A stretch of DNA of 64,000 bases from Aldrovandia affinis (taxonomy: Eukaryota > Chordata > Actinopteri > Notacanthiformes > Halosauridae). The stretch's first letter is position 1; the number at the start of each line of letters is the position of its first letter. The notes beneath the pieces are model-generated. The model worked only from the letters and a program-made list of their open reading frames with translations, made no database searches and was not told where the DNA came from. The stretch is taken from NCBI GenBank assembly GCA_029706075.1, contig JAINUG010000165.1, forward strand, positions 1,168,258 through 1,232,257. Direction: 5' to 3'. Of this stretch, positions 27,985 to 39,631 are shown piece by piece. The position numbers and the translations under genes were made by a program.

Positions 27985-28378
27985 ATTTTGTTTCAGATTT
28001 TTTCCAGTTTTTCTCCCAATTTGATAGGCAATTACACCCTCTATTTATTTCGATTTACCCTCCCCACACGAGTCCGCCGCTCGTCTCTACAAGGCAAGCC
28101 AATTCTCAGAGGGCAGCAAACTCTGCTTCCTTCGAGACGAAATTCGCCCCCACCCACATTCTGGAGACTCCCTTACGTGCTTCACGTCGGACCCGAGCTG
28201 GCTCACCCTCCCCCTCCCCCTGGGGCGGATAGCCAAATGCCGCCCCCGATTGGGGCTGACGGTCAGGGCTGGTCTGGTAGAGACGGGTTTAGAACTGCGT
28301 CCCTGACAGGCAGCGCACACTCGTACAGGACCAGCCAAAATACGGTGCATTAGACCGCTATGCTATCCAACGCCCCGC
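27985..28378 (-). mobile_element. SINE family C, full length
   Basis: Reverse copy: ttctcccaatttgataggca, ctcgtctctacaaggcaagc, cattctggagactccctta, tggggcggatagccaaatgc, head ttagaccgctatgctatcca. It shares the Arg-tRNA-free 'gaccagccaaaatacggtgc' segment with the copies at 25.2, 43.1 and 14.7 kb, defining a subfamily. Confidence 0.87.
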
Positions 28379-28693
28379 CATCACTGTCTTTTGAGGGACA
28401 CGTTATACTTGAAGACAATCTAAAACTGCACTTTCCCAATTTGCGTGCTATTTGACTCACAATGACTTAAGTATCATGTCGCATAAATCCCGTGTCTCAA
28501 TGGATGCGCTTACTTTGGCTGCTTGCCTGTCAGTTCTCGCTACAAACAGAAGTGTAAACAAGCAGCTCGTGTTAACGGCGTCTCAAGTGTGCTTTGAACA
28601 TGCAGCCTCGGTAAAAGCAAACAAAAACTTGGCTCGAAGCATGGATGTTTGGATTTTTAGCATGGATGCACCTACCAGTTACAGAATTAACAC

Positions 28694-29022
28694 CAGGGGC
28701 GATTTTAGGCCCTATTTAGGGGAGCTTTAGCCCCCCTGTCTTTCATCTCAGCCGCCCTGAAAATGTTTAGTCATTCTTTTCTAAAAAACATTTTTACTTA
28801 ATATCTATTTTAAAATACCACAGATAGAGAGTGGTACTTCAATTTTGAGAGCAACCACCATTGTGGTGTTTTTGTTTTGGGGAACGTAACTAATTGAAAA
28901 TAGTTTAGTAAATTAAATAAATAGAAAGTAAATTAATTGAAAATGTAGGCTTGTGCATGTGTCCATCTCACATTCTCATTGGGGGCTGACCCCCCAAAGG
29001 TCAAATCATAGAATCGCCCCTG
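28694..29022. mobile_element. hAT-type MITE
   Basis: Terminal inverted repeats caggggcgattttaggcc and, at the right, tagaatcgcccctg. An imperfect 8-bp duplication, attaacac/attagccc (6 of 8), flanks it. About 330 bp, non-coding. Confidence 0.7.
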
Positions 29023-29029
29023 ATTAGCC

Positions 29030-30530
29030 CCATTCAATTAAATTGTCCATTAAGACATGGGCACTGGTTTAGAAATCTCGATCGCGTGTCCATCGTCTTC
29101 ACCAGCACTCTTCTTAGAGCCTGTGACACTGTTGGCAATTCGAGGGAAAGGAGCTTAATGCCTTTTCTCAATCCCCTACGGGTGGTGTTACTACACCAAG
29201 GCCCACCCTCTGAGCTCTGCACTCTGCTGGAGGGATATGAACATGCTGCTATGAGACTCAGCTGTGACAGGTACAGGTTTAAAAAGGTGCAAATGCAGAT
29301 TAAGGGATGAGCAGCTTAACCCTGAGACACTCTGGCCCAGCGGTCACCCACAGCGCTCCCCCACAGAGATCACAGGCCGAGTTTTAGCAGCTTTAGGGCC
29401 ACCTCAAATCACATTGGTATTAAAAGAACGTCTTAACCCAATGTCAGCGTGCGATACGAGTGGCAGTTATTCTGGGGTCAGGATAGGTGAAATGCAGCAG
29501 ACGCAGAGAGAGAATGAGCAAGTCAATGAGCAACGGTCATTTGTACACCACGCACTACACCACCTAGAGCATCACTTATTTAAAAACTAGCATCACTTAT
29601 TAAAAACAAAAAAAAACAAACAAAAAACCCTCTCTTTGTTTGTCTCTGTCACTTTAGGTAGTCCAAATCAGGTGCAGGCAAAATGAATCGGTTGACCACC
29701 ACCTGACAGTATAGCCACCTGGCTGGCATGACCAATCCGTGACCATAAACTTGCTGCTGCGGACACCAGCGGCGAACAAGGAGCTGGTGCAAATCTTCCA
29801 ACTTCTTGTGCACTTAACCTCATTACTATGGCAACGCCAATCTTGGCCTCTAGGCTGGTTTGACCTCTGCCTCCTCTTCAGTGTACAGTGGCACGAGGGG
29901 CCATTTCTCCCCGTTGGTGTAGGAGCAGAGTCTTAACCTTTTGCGTTCCCCTGGAAACAACTAACATCGCACAGAAGCCTGGGAGTAACATGGGGAGATA
30001 TCGACACGGGGAGGCAACTCATCGGGCAGGCCCACACAAGCCTGACCCACCTCCAGGGCGGCTCACCGATTTGTCGAAGCAGTCAGAGGGGGCGGATCAG
30101 CAACACACGCGGGGGGATCCTATCAGGGTTCAGAGGTCACACAGGGCGTCTAAAGATCCCGCTCGCCCCGGATGAGGAAGACGCAAACGACACGATCAAT
30201 TAACGCCACGCCATCGACCGTAGGTGCCTCCACCTCCACCTCGACTCGCCGGCAAAGACACTGGCTTCGGCAGCCTGCAGTCTGTAGTGAAGAATTGTGC
30301 ATGCGGTCTGTTGTAAAATACATTAACCGGGCCATTTCGACGAGGTCATCTGCATAGGAATGAGTGAGTTGATTAGACAGTAAGTTCCTATCTTTGCTTA
30401 CCGATGCTTTGCCAGCAAACAGTGCCTCTTTTATTGAATAAGCAAATCAGACGCTATCACTTCCTGACTTCTTTACTGGTGCTTTGTTAGCAACACAAAG
30501 GCTCATAAACTGATCATCTGTCCCTATGTA
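29030..30530. other. intergenic stretch, no gene seen
   Basis: Mixed-composition DNA without a recognised repeat or exon. Several open frames of 60-108 codons on both strands lack any family resemblance. Confidence 0.5.
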
Positions 30531-30789
30531 TATATTCAGGTGAGAGACCCATTCACTTTAGACTCTTTACCAACTCCCTGTGGACTGCTTTGTGTAATAA
30601 GCTTGCATTTCAAGTCAGACTGCTGAGTCTCCTGGTCGTCTCTTCGGAAGAAGCTAACAGTAGCTAACAAGCCTGAACAAAGCGTAAGCGCTAATCCTGT
30701 AGCGGTCAGATTTTGTGCAACCTGGGCATGCTTTGTTTTACTCATTACTTTGATGGAAAAAAAACAACCCTGGACAAAAGACAAAACAA

Positions 30790-31760
30790 ACCATCTCGCT
30801 GAGATGAGTAGCAATTTGTTTCGGAATCATATTTTTTAACTGTTCTAAAATTATTAAATTGCAAAGTTCGTCATACTCAGTCACCTTGGATGCCTTACGC
30901 CAGCGACCAAATTGAACCATCAGATCTCTCACGAACTCAACGTGGGTCTGCTTATCAGCGCGTTTCAAATTTCTAAATTGCTGTCGATAAGCTTCAGGGA
31001 CTAATTCATAGGCCTGCAAAATCACATTTTCAACATGAGAATAGGACTCGAGAGTGTTGGAATCCAACGTAGTAAAAACCTCTTGGGCCTTACCTGCCAC
31101 AACACATTGGAGCAACAGAATCTGACCAGTTTCGGACCAGAGCCTATTTGCAGCAACTCTTTCAAATAGAGTAAAGAAAGTATCCAGATCTCGGTCATTG
31201 AATCTAGGAACCAATTTTAAATTATGCACAACATTCCTACTGCCGGATGAATTGGGCTCATCTATATCACCACCACCAGATAACACAGATGACTCTAGCT
31301 TTCCAATTGAAACTAACTCCAAGCAGTGAGTTCGGTACGCTTCTGCGTCTTTTTGTTTACGAACTTCTAATTTCACTTTTTCCTCAGCTAAAGCAAATTA
31401 TTTTCCTGTGAGCCTTTCATTGTTCCTTGCAATTTCAAGTTCCTTTCCAATTTCTTTAATTCTAATTCCATTTCAGCAAGCTTCACGGCTTCGGGCCATA
31501 GTGTCAACTTCAAATAGCCCTCGCTCCACAGCAAGTCCCGACAAATACTCACGAAGATCAGACAAGATAAACTGTTTACTACACAGTGAGGCAGATTCAC
31601 CCCAATGCTGAGCAAGCAACAGTAATTCCTCCTTAACAAGGAAACGTAAAGAAATTGCTGACGGACGCAATAGAAACTCGCTAACACGCGGATTTGTATG
31701 TAACTGAGAAAGCCCACGGCTTCGACTAGAATACCGATCAGAATCAGAAGACATTCAGTT
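30790..31760 (-). pseudogene. Ty3/Gypsy-type retroelement gag, broken
   Basis: Reading leftwards from an ATG at 31754, a gag-like N-terminus (about 80 codons) runs into a stop after 'MARSREAC'. The frame shifts to a charged coiled segment (LWPEAVKLAEMELELKKLE), meets a stop near 31390 and continues in another frame to about 30800. The last part has a SCAN-like capsid fold signature (AYELVPEAYRQQFRNLK, then EFVRDLMVQFGRW). Gag capsids of this kind occur in Gmr1/Gypsy-type vertebrate retroelements, the source of SCAN domains. No protease, polymerase or integrase frames follow. Two or more frame lesions make it a fossil; terminal repeats were not identified. Confidence 0.75.
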
Positions 31761-31794
31761 GGACAACACGTCGGACAACACACTGCCAGAGTGG

Positions 31795-32645
31795 TTAATG
31801 CAAGTCACAGTGCGCAGCAAAACAAGGAAGTAGGCCTAAACGAACTCACAGTTTGGAAACACTCATCATGGCATTGGACAAGTGAAACCAGCATCTTCCA
31901 GCAAATATACATCCCTCAAATGTCTGCTCCGTCTTCCCAAAAGCTCACTATGAGAGTATTTAAACGTGAGAAACAGCTAACCATTCCCACCAGTGCAGAG
32001 CATACAGGCCATTTGATAACCAGTATACCACCACACGGAACACGTTTCCCGTAATGAGGTCAATGTGGTTCTCTGTGACTCAGTTGGTAGAGCACAGCGT
32101 TTGCAACGCTTAGGTTGTGGGTTCAATCCCCACTGGGGCCACATATACTGAAAATGTATGCATTCACTACTGTAAGTCGCTTTGGATAAAAGCGTCTGCT
32201 AAATGGCATATATTATATTATTACTAAATGGCGTATATTAATTTGGGCCAATTTACCTATTCTAGGGAATAAGCCAGGTCACCATACCAATAACCATACA
32301 AGTATCACTTACTCTTCGATTCTCCAGCACAACGTGACCTGGAGACAAAGCAACAACCAAACTCCTCTCCCAAACGCCACAGATCTCAAAATGATCAAGA
32401 ACTCTTTCCTGGCCTCCCATGGCTCATACACATCGGACATGCGCCACCTAAACAACGCAAATAAACAAAGTCACAGTGCGCAGTACAAAGGGTAGGCCTA
32501 AACTAACGCCACGGTATCAAAACTAGCAATCCCGCATGCCACCATTTTGTTTTACGATCCAAGGTCGGGTAGACTGAACAAAGTGGAGACCAGGCATTTT
32601 TTTCGGTGCAAAAAGGATTTATTACACCTAAATACTAACAATAAA
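31795..32645 (-). other. probable leader or LTR remains of the retroelement
   Basis: Two related segments, 31802-31850 (cacagtgcgcagcaaaacaa, ggcctaaacgaa) and 32471-32515 (cacagtgcgcagtacaaagg, ggcctaaactaa), flank a family A SINE. They may be repeated leader or LTR pieces upstream of the gag. Boundaries not found. Confidence 0.4.
32065..32220 (+). mobile_element. SINE family A
   Basis: Sense copy with an intact A box (gactcagttggtagagca), B box gggttcaatccccac and tail aagtcgctttggataaaagc, inserted in the retroelement remains. Confidence 0.93.
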
Positions 32646-32660
32646 AGAATACTATTGCTT

Positions 32661-32931
32661 AAAAAAAAAAAAAATTTGTTTCAGATTTTATCCCATTTTC
32701 TCCCAATTTGGTAGCCAATTATACCCGCTATTTTTTAAGTCAATCCCCCCGGCCACTCTTATGCGCAGCGAATCTCATGTCGGCTTCCCTTCCCCCTCCC
32801 TGGGGCGGGCAGCCAATCGCCGCCCCTGGTGGCACTCCCAGCCAAAGCCGACTCTGGCGAGACGGGGAACTGAACCCCGGTCTCCATGGCCAGCGTCGGA
32901 CGTTGTAACCACTGGGCCACGCGGGAGGCCT
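32661..32931 (-). mobile_element. SINE family C with 12-bp TSD
   Basis: Flanked by atactattgctt (32649-32660) and atactatcgctt (32932-32943), one mismatch. An A-run at 32661-32674 is followed by the usual body and head (gtggcccagtggttacaacg in sense). Confidence 0.88.
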
Positions 32932-32944
32932 ATACTATCGCTTT

Positions 32945-33735
32945 TTTTTCAATGACGTGGCGACATCCATTTGGCTGGACCGGGAGATCTCGACCGACTC
33001 CACCGCCTGGCCTTATATAGCTCTCGTAATTAAGCCCCGCCACCTGCTGGCCAAACACTGTCCTGCACAAAAAGACAAAAACAGAAAACAGCAAACAGCA
33101 ACAGGGGCCGAGCACAAACACATTAGGAACCGTAACGATTGAAATACCACCAGAGCGTGGCTCACAGAGTCTGCAGCAGCAACAGGCAGCCAGCGCTGAG
33201 TCGCTGAGTCACTGCTCTCCAAGCACCGCTTTACTGCTCTCCAGCCTTAATGAGAAAGGCGCTCTCTCCTCCCTCCTCTAATTGTCATTAGCGCAAGAGC
33301 TGAGGGGGCTCCTGTCCAGAGACAATTGGCACAGGAGCTCTGGGATTTATGTCGACGATGTCACTTCCTGTGCAGCACAGGCACACAAAGGGGCCGCTGC
33401 AGAACGTGTGTCACACTCCGGTTCTCCCGCAGACGGACACCTGAACGGGATGACGGCACGTTCCCCGCCGCCGGCACAAGTGGGCGAGTTCGGGAATCGG
33501 TTTCAGCCTGTCAGGCTTGCGTCATTTATGGAGAGCGAGTTAACCCCTTAACCCACTCCACTGCATAGGAAAAGAGCAACAGACCCATTAAGAACGGAAC
33601 CTGATGAGACCGTGGATTAGGGGCACTTTAACAGGCAGAGGCGCTAGAGATATCACAGCCCTTTCACGGAGAAAGATGCCCACACACTCCTCTAATATTA
33701 ATAGCAGGGGATGTCACTGCAGGTCCCTCTCCCAT
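32945..33735. other. intergenic stretch, no gene seen
   Basis: GC-balanced; no repeat family recognised. A short A-rich run (33066-33100) is the only low-complexity feature. Confidence 0.5.
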
Positions 33736-33745
33736 TACTACATTT

Positions 33746-34023
33746 CAGTTTGCAAGGCCTTTCTGCTGGCCTAAAAATATCTGAATCACAGACTGATGTT
33801 AATTATATTTTGTCCATGAATACTTATTAAATAAAAATGGTCTGTCCGATTCCTTTCATAGCTTTTCCCTGGTTGCGCTGCGTCCAGACGTGTATTTTCA
33901 TATTCATTTCAGGCCGCGGAAAATGAAACTCTGAACGGTGAAAGGTTGGGCAGCGTATACGTTTCTTTACATACTGGGCATTTACTACTGAAGGATAGGT
34001 TTGAAATGCACGGCCCGCCACTG
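33746..34023. mobile_element. hAT-type MITE, deletion derivative of the 49.3-kb element
   Basis: Flanked by perfect 8-bp duplications ctacattt (33738-33745 and 34024-34031). The left half matches the 49.3-kb element (tatctgaatcacagactgat, gtccatgaatacttattaaa, tggttgcgctgcgtccagac). The right end is cacggcccgccactg. The left terminus is eroded to cagtttgcaagg. Confidence 0.88.
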
Positions 34024-34145
34024 CTACATTTACATTTACATTTATGGCATTCAGCAGACGCTAAATGAGCCATTATCCTGAGCGACTTACAAAAAGAGCA
34101 TTTAAACATGGTAAGATTCATTAAAGTTAGTGCAAGGGATCAGTG
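34024..34145 (-). mobile_element. repeat family D fragment
   Basis: acatttacatttatggcatt, cagcagacgc, gagcgacttacaaaaagagc and aacatggtaagattc are the complement of the family D end (ttaccatg-t-aatgc, then the shared tail). Confidence 0.65.
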
Positions 34146-34149
34146 TAGT

Positions 34150-35520
34150 AACACTGCAGCAGTGTGTTCTCACTTTGGTAATCCCACCAATCCACAGCGA
34201 GAAGCAGGCCACAGCATAAAGCCAAAGGACACCAGCCACATATAATAGTGGAAGCCCTGCTTCATGCCAGGAGGCAGAAATTCCCATTTAAACACATTGG
34301 CGATGGTTTGATTCACACTTTCCTTGCTTTGTGAATTCAGCGCTTTACCAAGAAAAACATTTGTCCAGTCACCACCAGCAAAGCATGCATCACCACTACA
34401 TGTGCATGTCTACTACAACAATTTGTTCTCCTTTCCTAAAGACAGTGGTCTGGTCTTGTCTTATCTTGTCTTGTGCCCTTGGTAGTCCTGGTGTGTCCAT
34501 TAAAAGTAGCTGATGTTGTGAAATTCTCCTTGTAAAGTCACAGCTGCATTATGACATGGTTCCTCCTCCCAGGAACCGAGAATGTGTGCAAGACTTCACA
34601 ACAATGCAGCCATTCCTGGAAAAAGGTGAACCTCAGATGGGACTTGAGGGGGTGATGCTTTGTGCTCGTCTGTGAGACCATGGACTTCTGGGCATGCTCT
34701 GTGCAGCCCGATTCTAATGTTCACCGTCTAATGTCACCTGGGTTTCTCAAGATGCTAGACACATCAGCCATTTCTTCCTTTCTGTAATCAGCATAAACTC
34801 AGCAATCATTTATTATATTTTTCATAATCAGAATTTGATTTAGATTAAAAAAAAAAAATCTATCACCTACTGCCAATTTGTTTATGAACATTTAAAATTC
34901 TTACTCACACAATGGGTCGATACTGCAAGTAGCCAACATAAAACAAACGTTGTACTAGAAACAACGCGTTTTCATCCAAAGACTTAAATCAGCTGTATAC
35001 GTTCATAAACACTGCTAGCAACGCAGTTTTATGTTGGCTGCTTGCAGTATCCCGAGCAGTCCGTGAGTGCTTTTACTCTTTTTCATTAAAGTGAGCATTT
35101 CTAAAAGCGCAAGGTTTGCTCTCTCCTTCTCTCTTTTTCGCCTTTGCCTTTTGAGCACTTTTTCACCTCTCTGTGATGTTAAGTGTTTTTTCTTTCAAAC
35201 ATTAACAGCTTCACACTCAGCATAGATGAGAGACCGACTCATCCTGTGAGTACAGATGTTAAATGTTCATAATGAAATTGGCAGAAGGTGATAAGATTTT
35301 TTTGATGCTTTGAAATTGCAGTTGACAAAACAAATGTATTCTTGATTAAATATGCTTTCATGCATTATATTTTCACCATATGCGGTTTGCAATAGATTTT
35401 CTTATTATAATAACAATTTCTACTCATGCGATCACCAATGATGGTGCAGCAGAAACTTAAAAACTTCACTGCCGTCATTGAATTTGGTGTGCTTTGGATT
35501 TTAATTAAATTACATTTTTG
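34150..35520. other. AT-rich stretch with one inverted repeat
   Basis: No gene seen. An imperfect inverted repeat (gatactgcaagtagccaaca at 34919 and its complement ending near 35051) could be a small MITE. Confidence 0.5.
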
Positions 35521-35522
35521 AA

Positions 35523-35705
35523 ATACATTTGTTTCCGATTTTTTCCAGTTTTTCTTTCAATTTGGTAGCCAATTACACCCTCCATTTCCTCCAATTTACC
35601 CTCCCCCACGAGCCCGCCGCTCCTCCTCAGAGCCGAGACAGTTTTTCCCGTACAGGGACGCCTTTCGCACTTCTCGACGAGCGCGTGGCGACTCGGCTCT
35701 CATGC
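35523..35705 (-). mobile_element. SINE family C, head-truncated
   Basis: Begins tttccgattttttccagttt, tttggtagccaattacaccc and ends after the cctcctcagagccgagacag region; the tRNA-like head is absent. Confidence 0.75.
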
Positions 35706-35709
35706 ACCG

Positions 35710-36530
35710 ACAGCTGTTTGCCCACGAGGCTCCTGTTTACCTTGGCCAATGGGCTCCAGATATAATCATGCATTCAGGTTCATCAGGGGGACATACGCAG
35801 TAAAGTCAGCAAACAGCGGCGAATAAAGAAACTCGTAATTCATTATGGATGCGTGTTTAACAACCACGGAAAGAAAGACATGTAGCACTTAGCAGTACTA
35901 CTCTGATAAACAATGGGACAACCAGGAGATAAGCACACATGCCCGCCCCACTGACTTACACGAAGGACCATTATCATTACTGCCTGCCCGTTTCACACGG
36001 TAATCGTATCACATTTCATATCCCTGCCCTTCCCTTTCCGAACCTGACCAGAGAGTTATGCTAATATTCATACGAGTACCTCGACTGAACAATTAAATAT
36101 TTCAGTCGCACGCATTAGCACAGAAAAGACAAAATAATCCAAATAGCCCTAAGGTTAATGCACTATAGTTCTATCGATTTAATGCACTGAAAATGCCAGG
36201 AAGCTAATCACATTGCTGTATAAAAAGGCAAAACACTTCAAGGGTGGATCTTTTGGGTCCTCAGTAGACACAGCCTCATGGGTCTTAGCCGCACTAAAAT
36301 CCAAAGTTGGCCCACGTGGTATTTCACTGTGAGTCTAAATTTGTTATTTAATTTGAGTTTCTGTTCAAAGCAAAAGCTCTGAAACACCCAACACCTGAAA
36401 ATGTAAAGTGCCAAACGTAAAGCATCTTGGGAAATTGTCCCAGTCCAAAGAGTCTATTGTGTCTTATACGTGGCACACGGGTGACAATGCCAATCTCACT
36501 GACAGCTAGGAGACTCGTTCACTTCTTTTA
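35710..36530. other. intergenic stretch, no gene seen
   Basis: No recognised repeat or exon. Confidence 0.5.
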
Positions 36531-36540
36531 CTATCTAGGC

Positions 36541-36860
36541 CAGTGGTCTCAAACTCAGTGCCATGGAGGGCCTTGTGTATGCTGGTTTTTACTGCAGCCT
36601 CCGCTTTCGATTAGATAATTAGTTCAATTATTTGCTAAATTATCGTGTTGGCTGGCACATAATGTATGTAAAGTGAAATTAAATATTTTTGTTATCTAAA
36701 TAATCATTGTTGAGTATATTCTGTGCTTTAACTTCAAGAATGCACAGAGGTGCATGCATATGGCTAAATGAGTAGTTGAGCCAATTAAGGCAGCAGTAAT
36801 TGGTTGGAATGAAAACCTGCATACACACGGCCCTTTGTGGCACTGAGTTTGAGACCACTG
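36541..36860. mobile_element. hAT-type MITE with perfect 8-bp TSD
   Basis: A 320-bp element with 22-bp terminal inverted repeats beginning cagtggtctcaaactcagtg, flanked on both sides by atctaggc (36533-36540 and 36861-36868). The perfect duplication and clean termini suggest a comparatively recent insertion. Confidence 0.93.
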
Positions 36861-36962
36861 ATCTAGGCTGTTTAAAAAAGCCCCACGATTCCAATTCCAG
36901 ACTACGCTGTAGTTTCCGTAGTCTGAACAAATCCTATTCCCAGCACCAAGTACATGAGGCAC

Positions 36963-37315
36963 CAAGTTTTTCCCCATTTTCTCCCAATTTAGTAGCCAAT
37001 TATACCTATAATTATATATAATTATTACTTTTCCATGTAAATGATCCCCTCCCTCATATTGAGAGCTCGCTGCCGTAGTCCTGAAACCGGCAGTGACAGA
37101 AGAGGCGGAACCCACCAAGCCGTCACCGTAACTCCGGTATGCACACAGAGCCACTCCTATACGCAGCGAGCTCGTATCTGCTTCCCTCCCCCCACCCTGG
37201 GGCAGAGAGCCAATTGCCGCCCCCTAGTGACACTCCCGGCCAGAGCCGAAACTGGCACGACCTGGTGAAATCGAACCTCGGTCACAGTGGGCAGCGTCGA
37301 ACGTTCTATCGGTTC
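36963..37315 (-). mobile_element. SINE family C (left arm of inverted pair)
   Basis: Nearly full-length reverse copy: ttctcccaatttagtagcca, gagagctcgctgccgtagtc, tggggcagagagccaattgc and head region gcgtcgaacgttctatcg. Confidence 0.85.
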
Positions 37316-37478
37316 CAGCTTGGAGGAGGCGGTGCTCCGCCGCATGTCACTGCCAGTTTCAGGTCTACAGCAGTGAGCTCTCAATATGAGGGAGGGGATA
37401 ACTGACATGAAAAAGAGGGTATAATTGGATACTAAATTGGGAGAAAGAGAAAACCTGGAGAAAAAGGTAGAAAGAAAA
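37316..37478 (+). mobile_element. SINE family C, 5'-truncated (right arm of inverted pair)
   Basis: Distal half in sense orientation: cttggaggaggcggtgctcc, tcactgccagtttcaggtct, ctcaatatgagggagg, gtataattggatactaaatt. It is complementary to 36970-37105, giving arms of about 140 bp around a loop of about 220 bp. Confidence 0.85.
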
Positions 37479-37983
37479 CAACCAAAACAATTAGTGTGCT
37501 GACCTACACTTGACTGGGAAAACTGCACCTGGGGTGGGAGGAGGGGGAGGGTGGGAGGAGGAGGGAGGGGGGACACATCTGCTGTGCGATGCATCCCCTC
37601 CAGGGTACGCTCAGTGTGAAACTCGGCACACAGCCTGAAGAGAACAATGCCAGGGCGATCGCCGGAGCCGGGAACGCAACGCGACGGCGGCGACGACATT
37701 GGGTTGTCAATTTATGAAAAGCCGGTGTGGAGAGCCAGACACCGCGTGAGAGAGTCTACGCCGGGTTCAAGGCGAGGGGAGAATTAACTCACACGGCCTG
37801 ACAGGAGCGCTACAGGCAAAAAGCAAACAGCCTTTAGAGAACTCTCCTGGCACCAGACTAGTGTCTGGAAACATGATCAATCTGGAAGGAAAAGGGACCT
37901 GGTTGCAGTAGTTTGCACACAAACTGGAATTTGAGGAGAGCAAAAAGTGAAAGTTTGTCCTCTGGCCTGCCACTCTTACCCTT

Positions 37984-38358
37984 TTTTAAAAAAACAAAAA
38001 ATTTTATCCCATTTTCTCCCAATTTAGCAGCAAATTACACCCTCCATTTTTCATGTCAACCCCCTCCTTGTATTTTGAGTTCGCTGCCGTAGCCCTGTCA
38101 CCGGCAGTGACAAAGGCGGAGTATCGTCTCCTCCGAGACGGCACTCGCCAGGCTGTCGACCGTAACTCCGGTACTCAGAGCCACTCCTGTGCGCAGCAAA
38201 CTTCCTGTCAGCTTCCCTTCCCCCTCCCTGGGGCAGACAGCCAATTGTCACCCCCGGTGACACTCCCGCCCAGAGCCGACTCTGGCGCGGCGGGTGGAAT
38301 GGAACCCCGGTCACAGTGGCCAGCGTCGAACACTGTAACCGCTAGACCACCCGGGTGG
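37984..38358 (-). mobile_element. SINE family C, full length
   Basis: The best family C example. Sense head cgggtggtctagcggttaca (A box), ggccactgtgaccggggttc with the B box, gccagagtcggctctgggcg, the ccagggagggggaagggaag block, the ctcggaggagacgatactcc block, and the end gctaaattgggagaaaatgg. Confidence 0.92.
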
Positions 38359-38364
38359 GCGGTC

Positions 38365-39250
38365 CTGCCCTTTTTTGACACCCATCTGAAAGAACCAAGC
38401 GCTGCCCTTCTGTAGCTGAGGCCCGAATCGTGGTCACCGGGTCACCCCGGTTCTGGACAGCGCCGTTGGCCGGAGGGAGTGGTCGTGACAGATGGAAGCG
38501 GACCATGCAGACCAAGCTACAAAACCTCCGCCCTCGTCGAGTGCCACTGTTGCCGCGGCGACAGCACTCTGTTCCTGGCACGGACTCTCTGTGAAATATG
38601 GCCGTCTGCCTCTGACCGCAAATCAAACCTGGGCCATAACTCGAGCGTCTCAGGTGCTGGAACGCCGGGCCCAGACATCGAGCGCCCGGTTTCCAAGGTC
38701 TTTCGTCTGCAGTTCCAGCGAGACCAGGGAGTTTAGGCGGACCCAGACACGGATACATTTACATATCAAATCCGTTATTATAAAGCCACACAATGTTCAT
38801 AACAAGCTCCCCCTCCCCCCACCGCCCACCCACCCACCACTACAAGTTATTCTCTGTGCACAAATAATCACCATCTCAAATCAGACTGATAAAAGTCCTT
38901 GAATTGAGAAGCTTGACAACGAATTTGCCATGGTGTGCTTCACAAAAGAGTACGCAGCAGATAATGATAATTATCATAACTACAAGGGGAAAAAGATAAA
39001 GGACAAATGACAGTGATCAGTTAAACTCTTTAACTGCACTGTTCAAATGGCTTCAGCACCACCCTCGCCCCATCGACAGAACTGCTCCTAATTACTATAA
39101 AACTTATAGAAGGTCACAGTAAAGGTCCTACAAGGTACTATAAAAATAACTCCTGTATCAGTGGTGCTCGTCATTAGCGCTGGTAATAGCTGCAGTGATA
39201 AAGATAGCAGTGCCTTGAATCACAAATATGCTGAGAATAGCTGATAAAGA
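38365..39250. other. intergenic stretch, no gene seen
   Basis: 38400-38760 is GC-rich with open frames on both strands but without a recognisable domain or splice pattern; the remainder is AT-rich. A C-rich run lies at 38805-38840. Confidence 0.5.
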
Positions 39251-39252
39251 AA

Positions 39253-39631
39253 GTGGTTCTGTGTGGCTCAGTAGGTAGAGCATGGCGCTGACAACACTAA
39301 GGTTGTGGGTTTGATTCCCATTGAGACCACATATACAAAAACATTACATTTTTACATTTTAGCTATTTAGCAGACGCTCTTATCCAGAGCAACTTACAGT
39401 TTATATTTCTTTACATACAATCCATTTATACAGCTGGATATTTAACTGAAGCAATTCAGGTTAAGTACCTTGCTCAAGGACACAACTGCAGTGCACCACC
39501 TGGGAAGTGAACCAGCAACCTCTGAGTTACAAGCCCAGCTCCCTAACCATTACACTACACTGCCAGCCTAATGTATGCACTCACTACTGTAAGTCGATTT
39601 GGATAAAAGCGTCTGCTAAATGGCATATATT
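39253..39631 (+). mobile_element. SINE family A interrupted by SINE B
   Basis: The head half (39253-39336, gtggttctgtgtggctcagt to gaccacatatac) and tail half (39569-39631, taatgtatgcactcactact to gcgtctgctaaatggcatat) of one family A element are separated by a reverse family B SINE. Confidence 0.93.
39341..39568 (-). mobile_element. SINE family B nested in SINE A
   Basis: Full-length reverse copy, from ttacatttttacattttagc through tatacagctggatattta to cactacactgccagcc. The nesting shows B transposed after this A copy. Confidence 0.93.

Noticed and set aside
38400-38760. GC-rich region with frames on both strands as an exon cluster
   Set aside because: No recognisable domain and no consistent splice sites.
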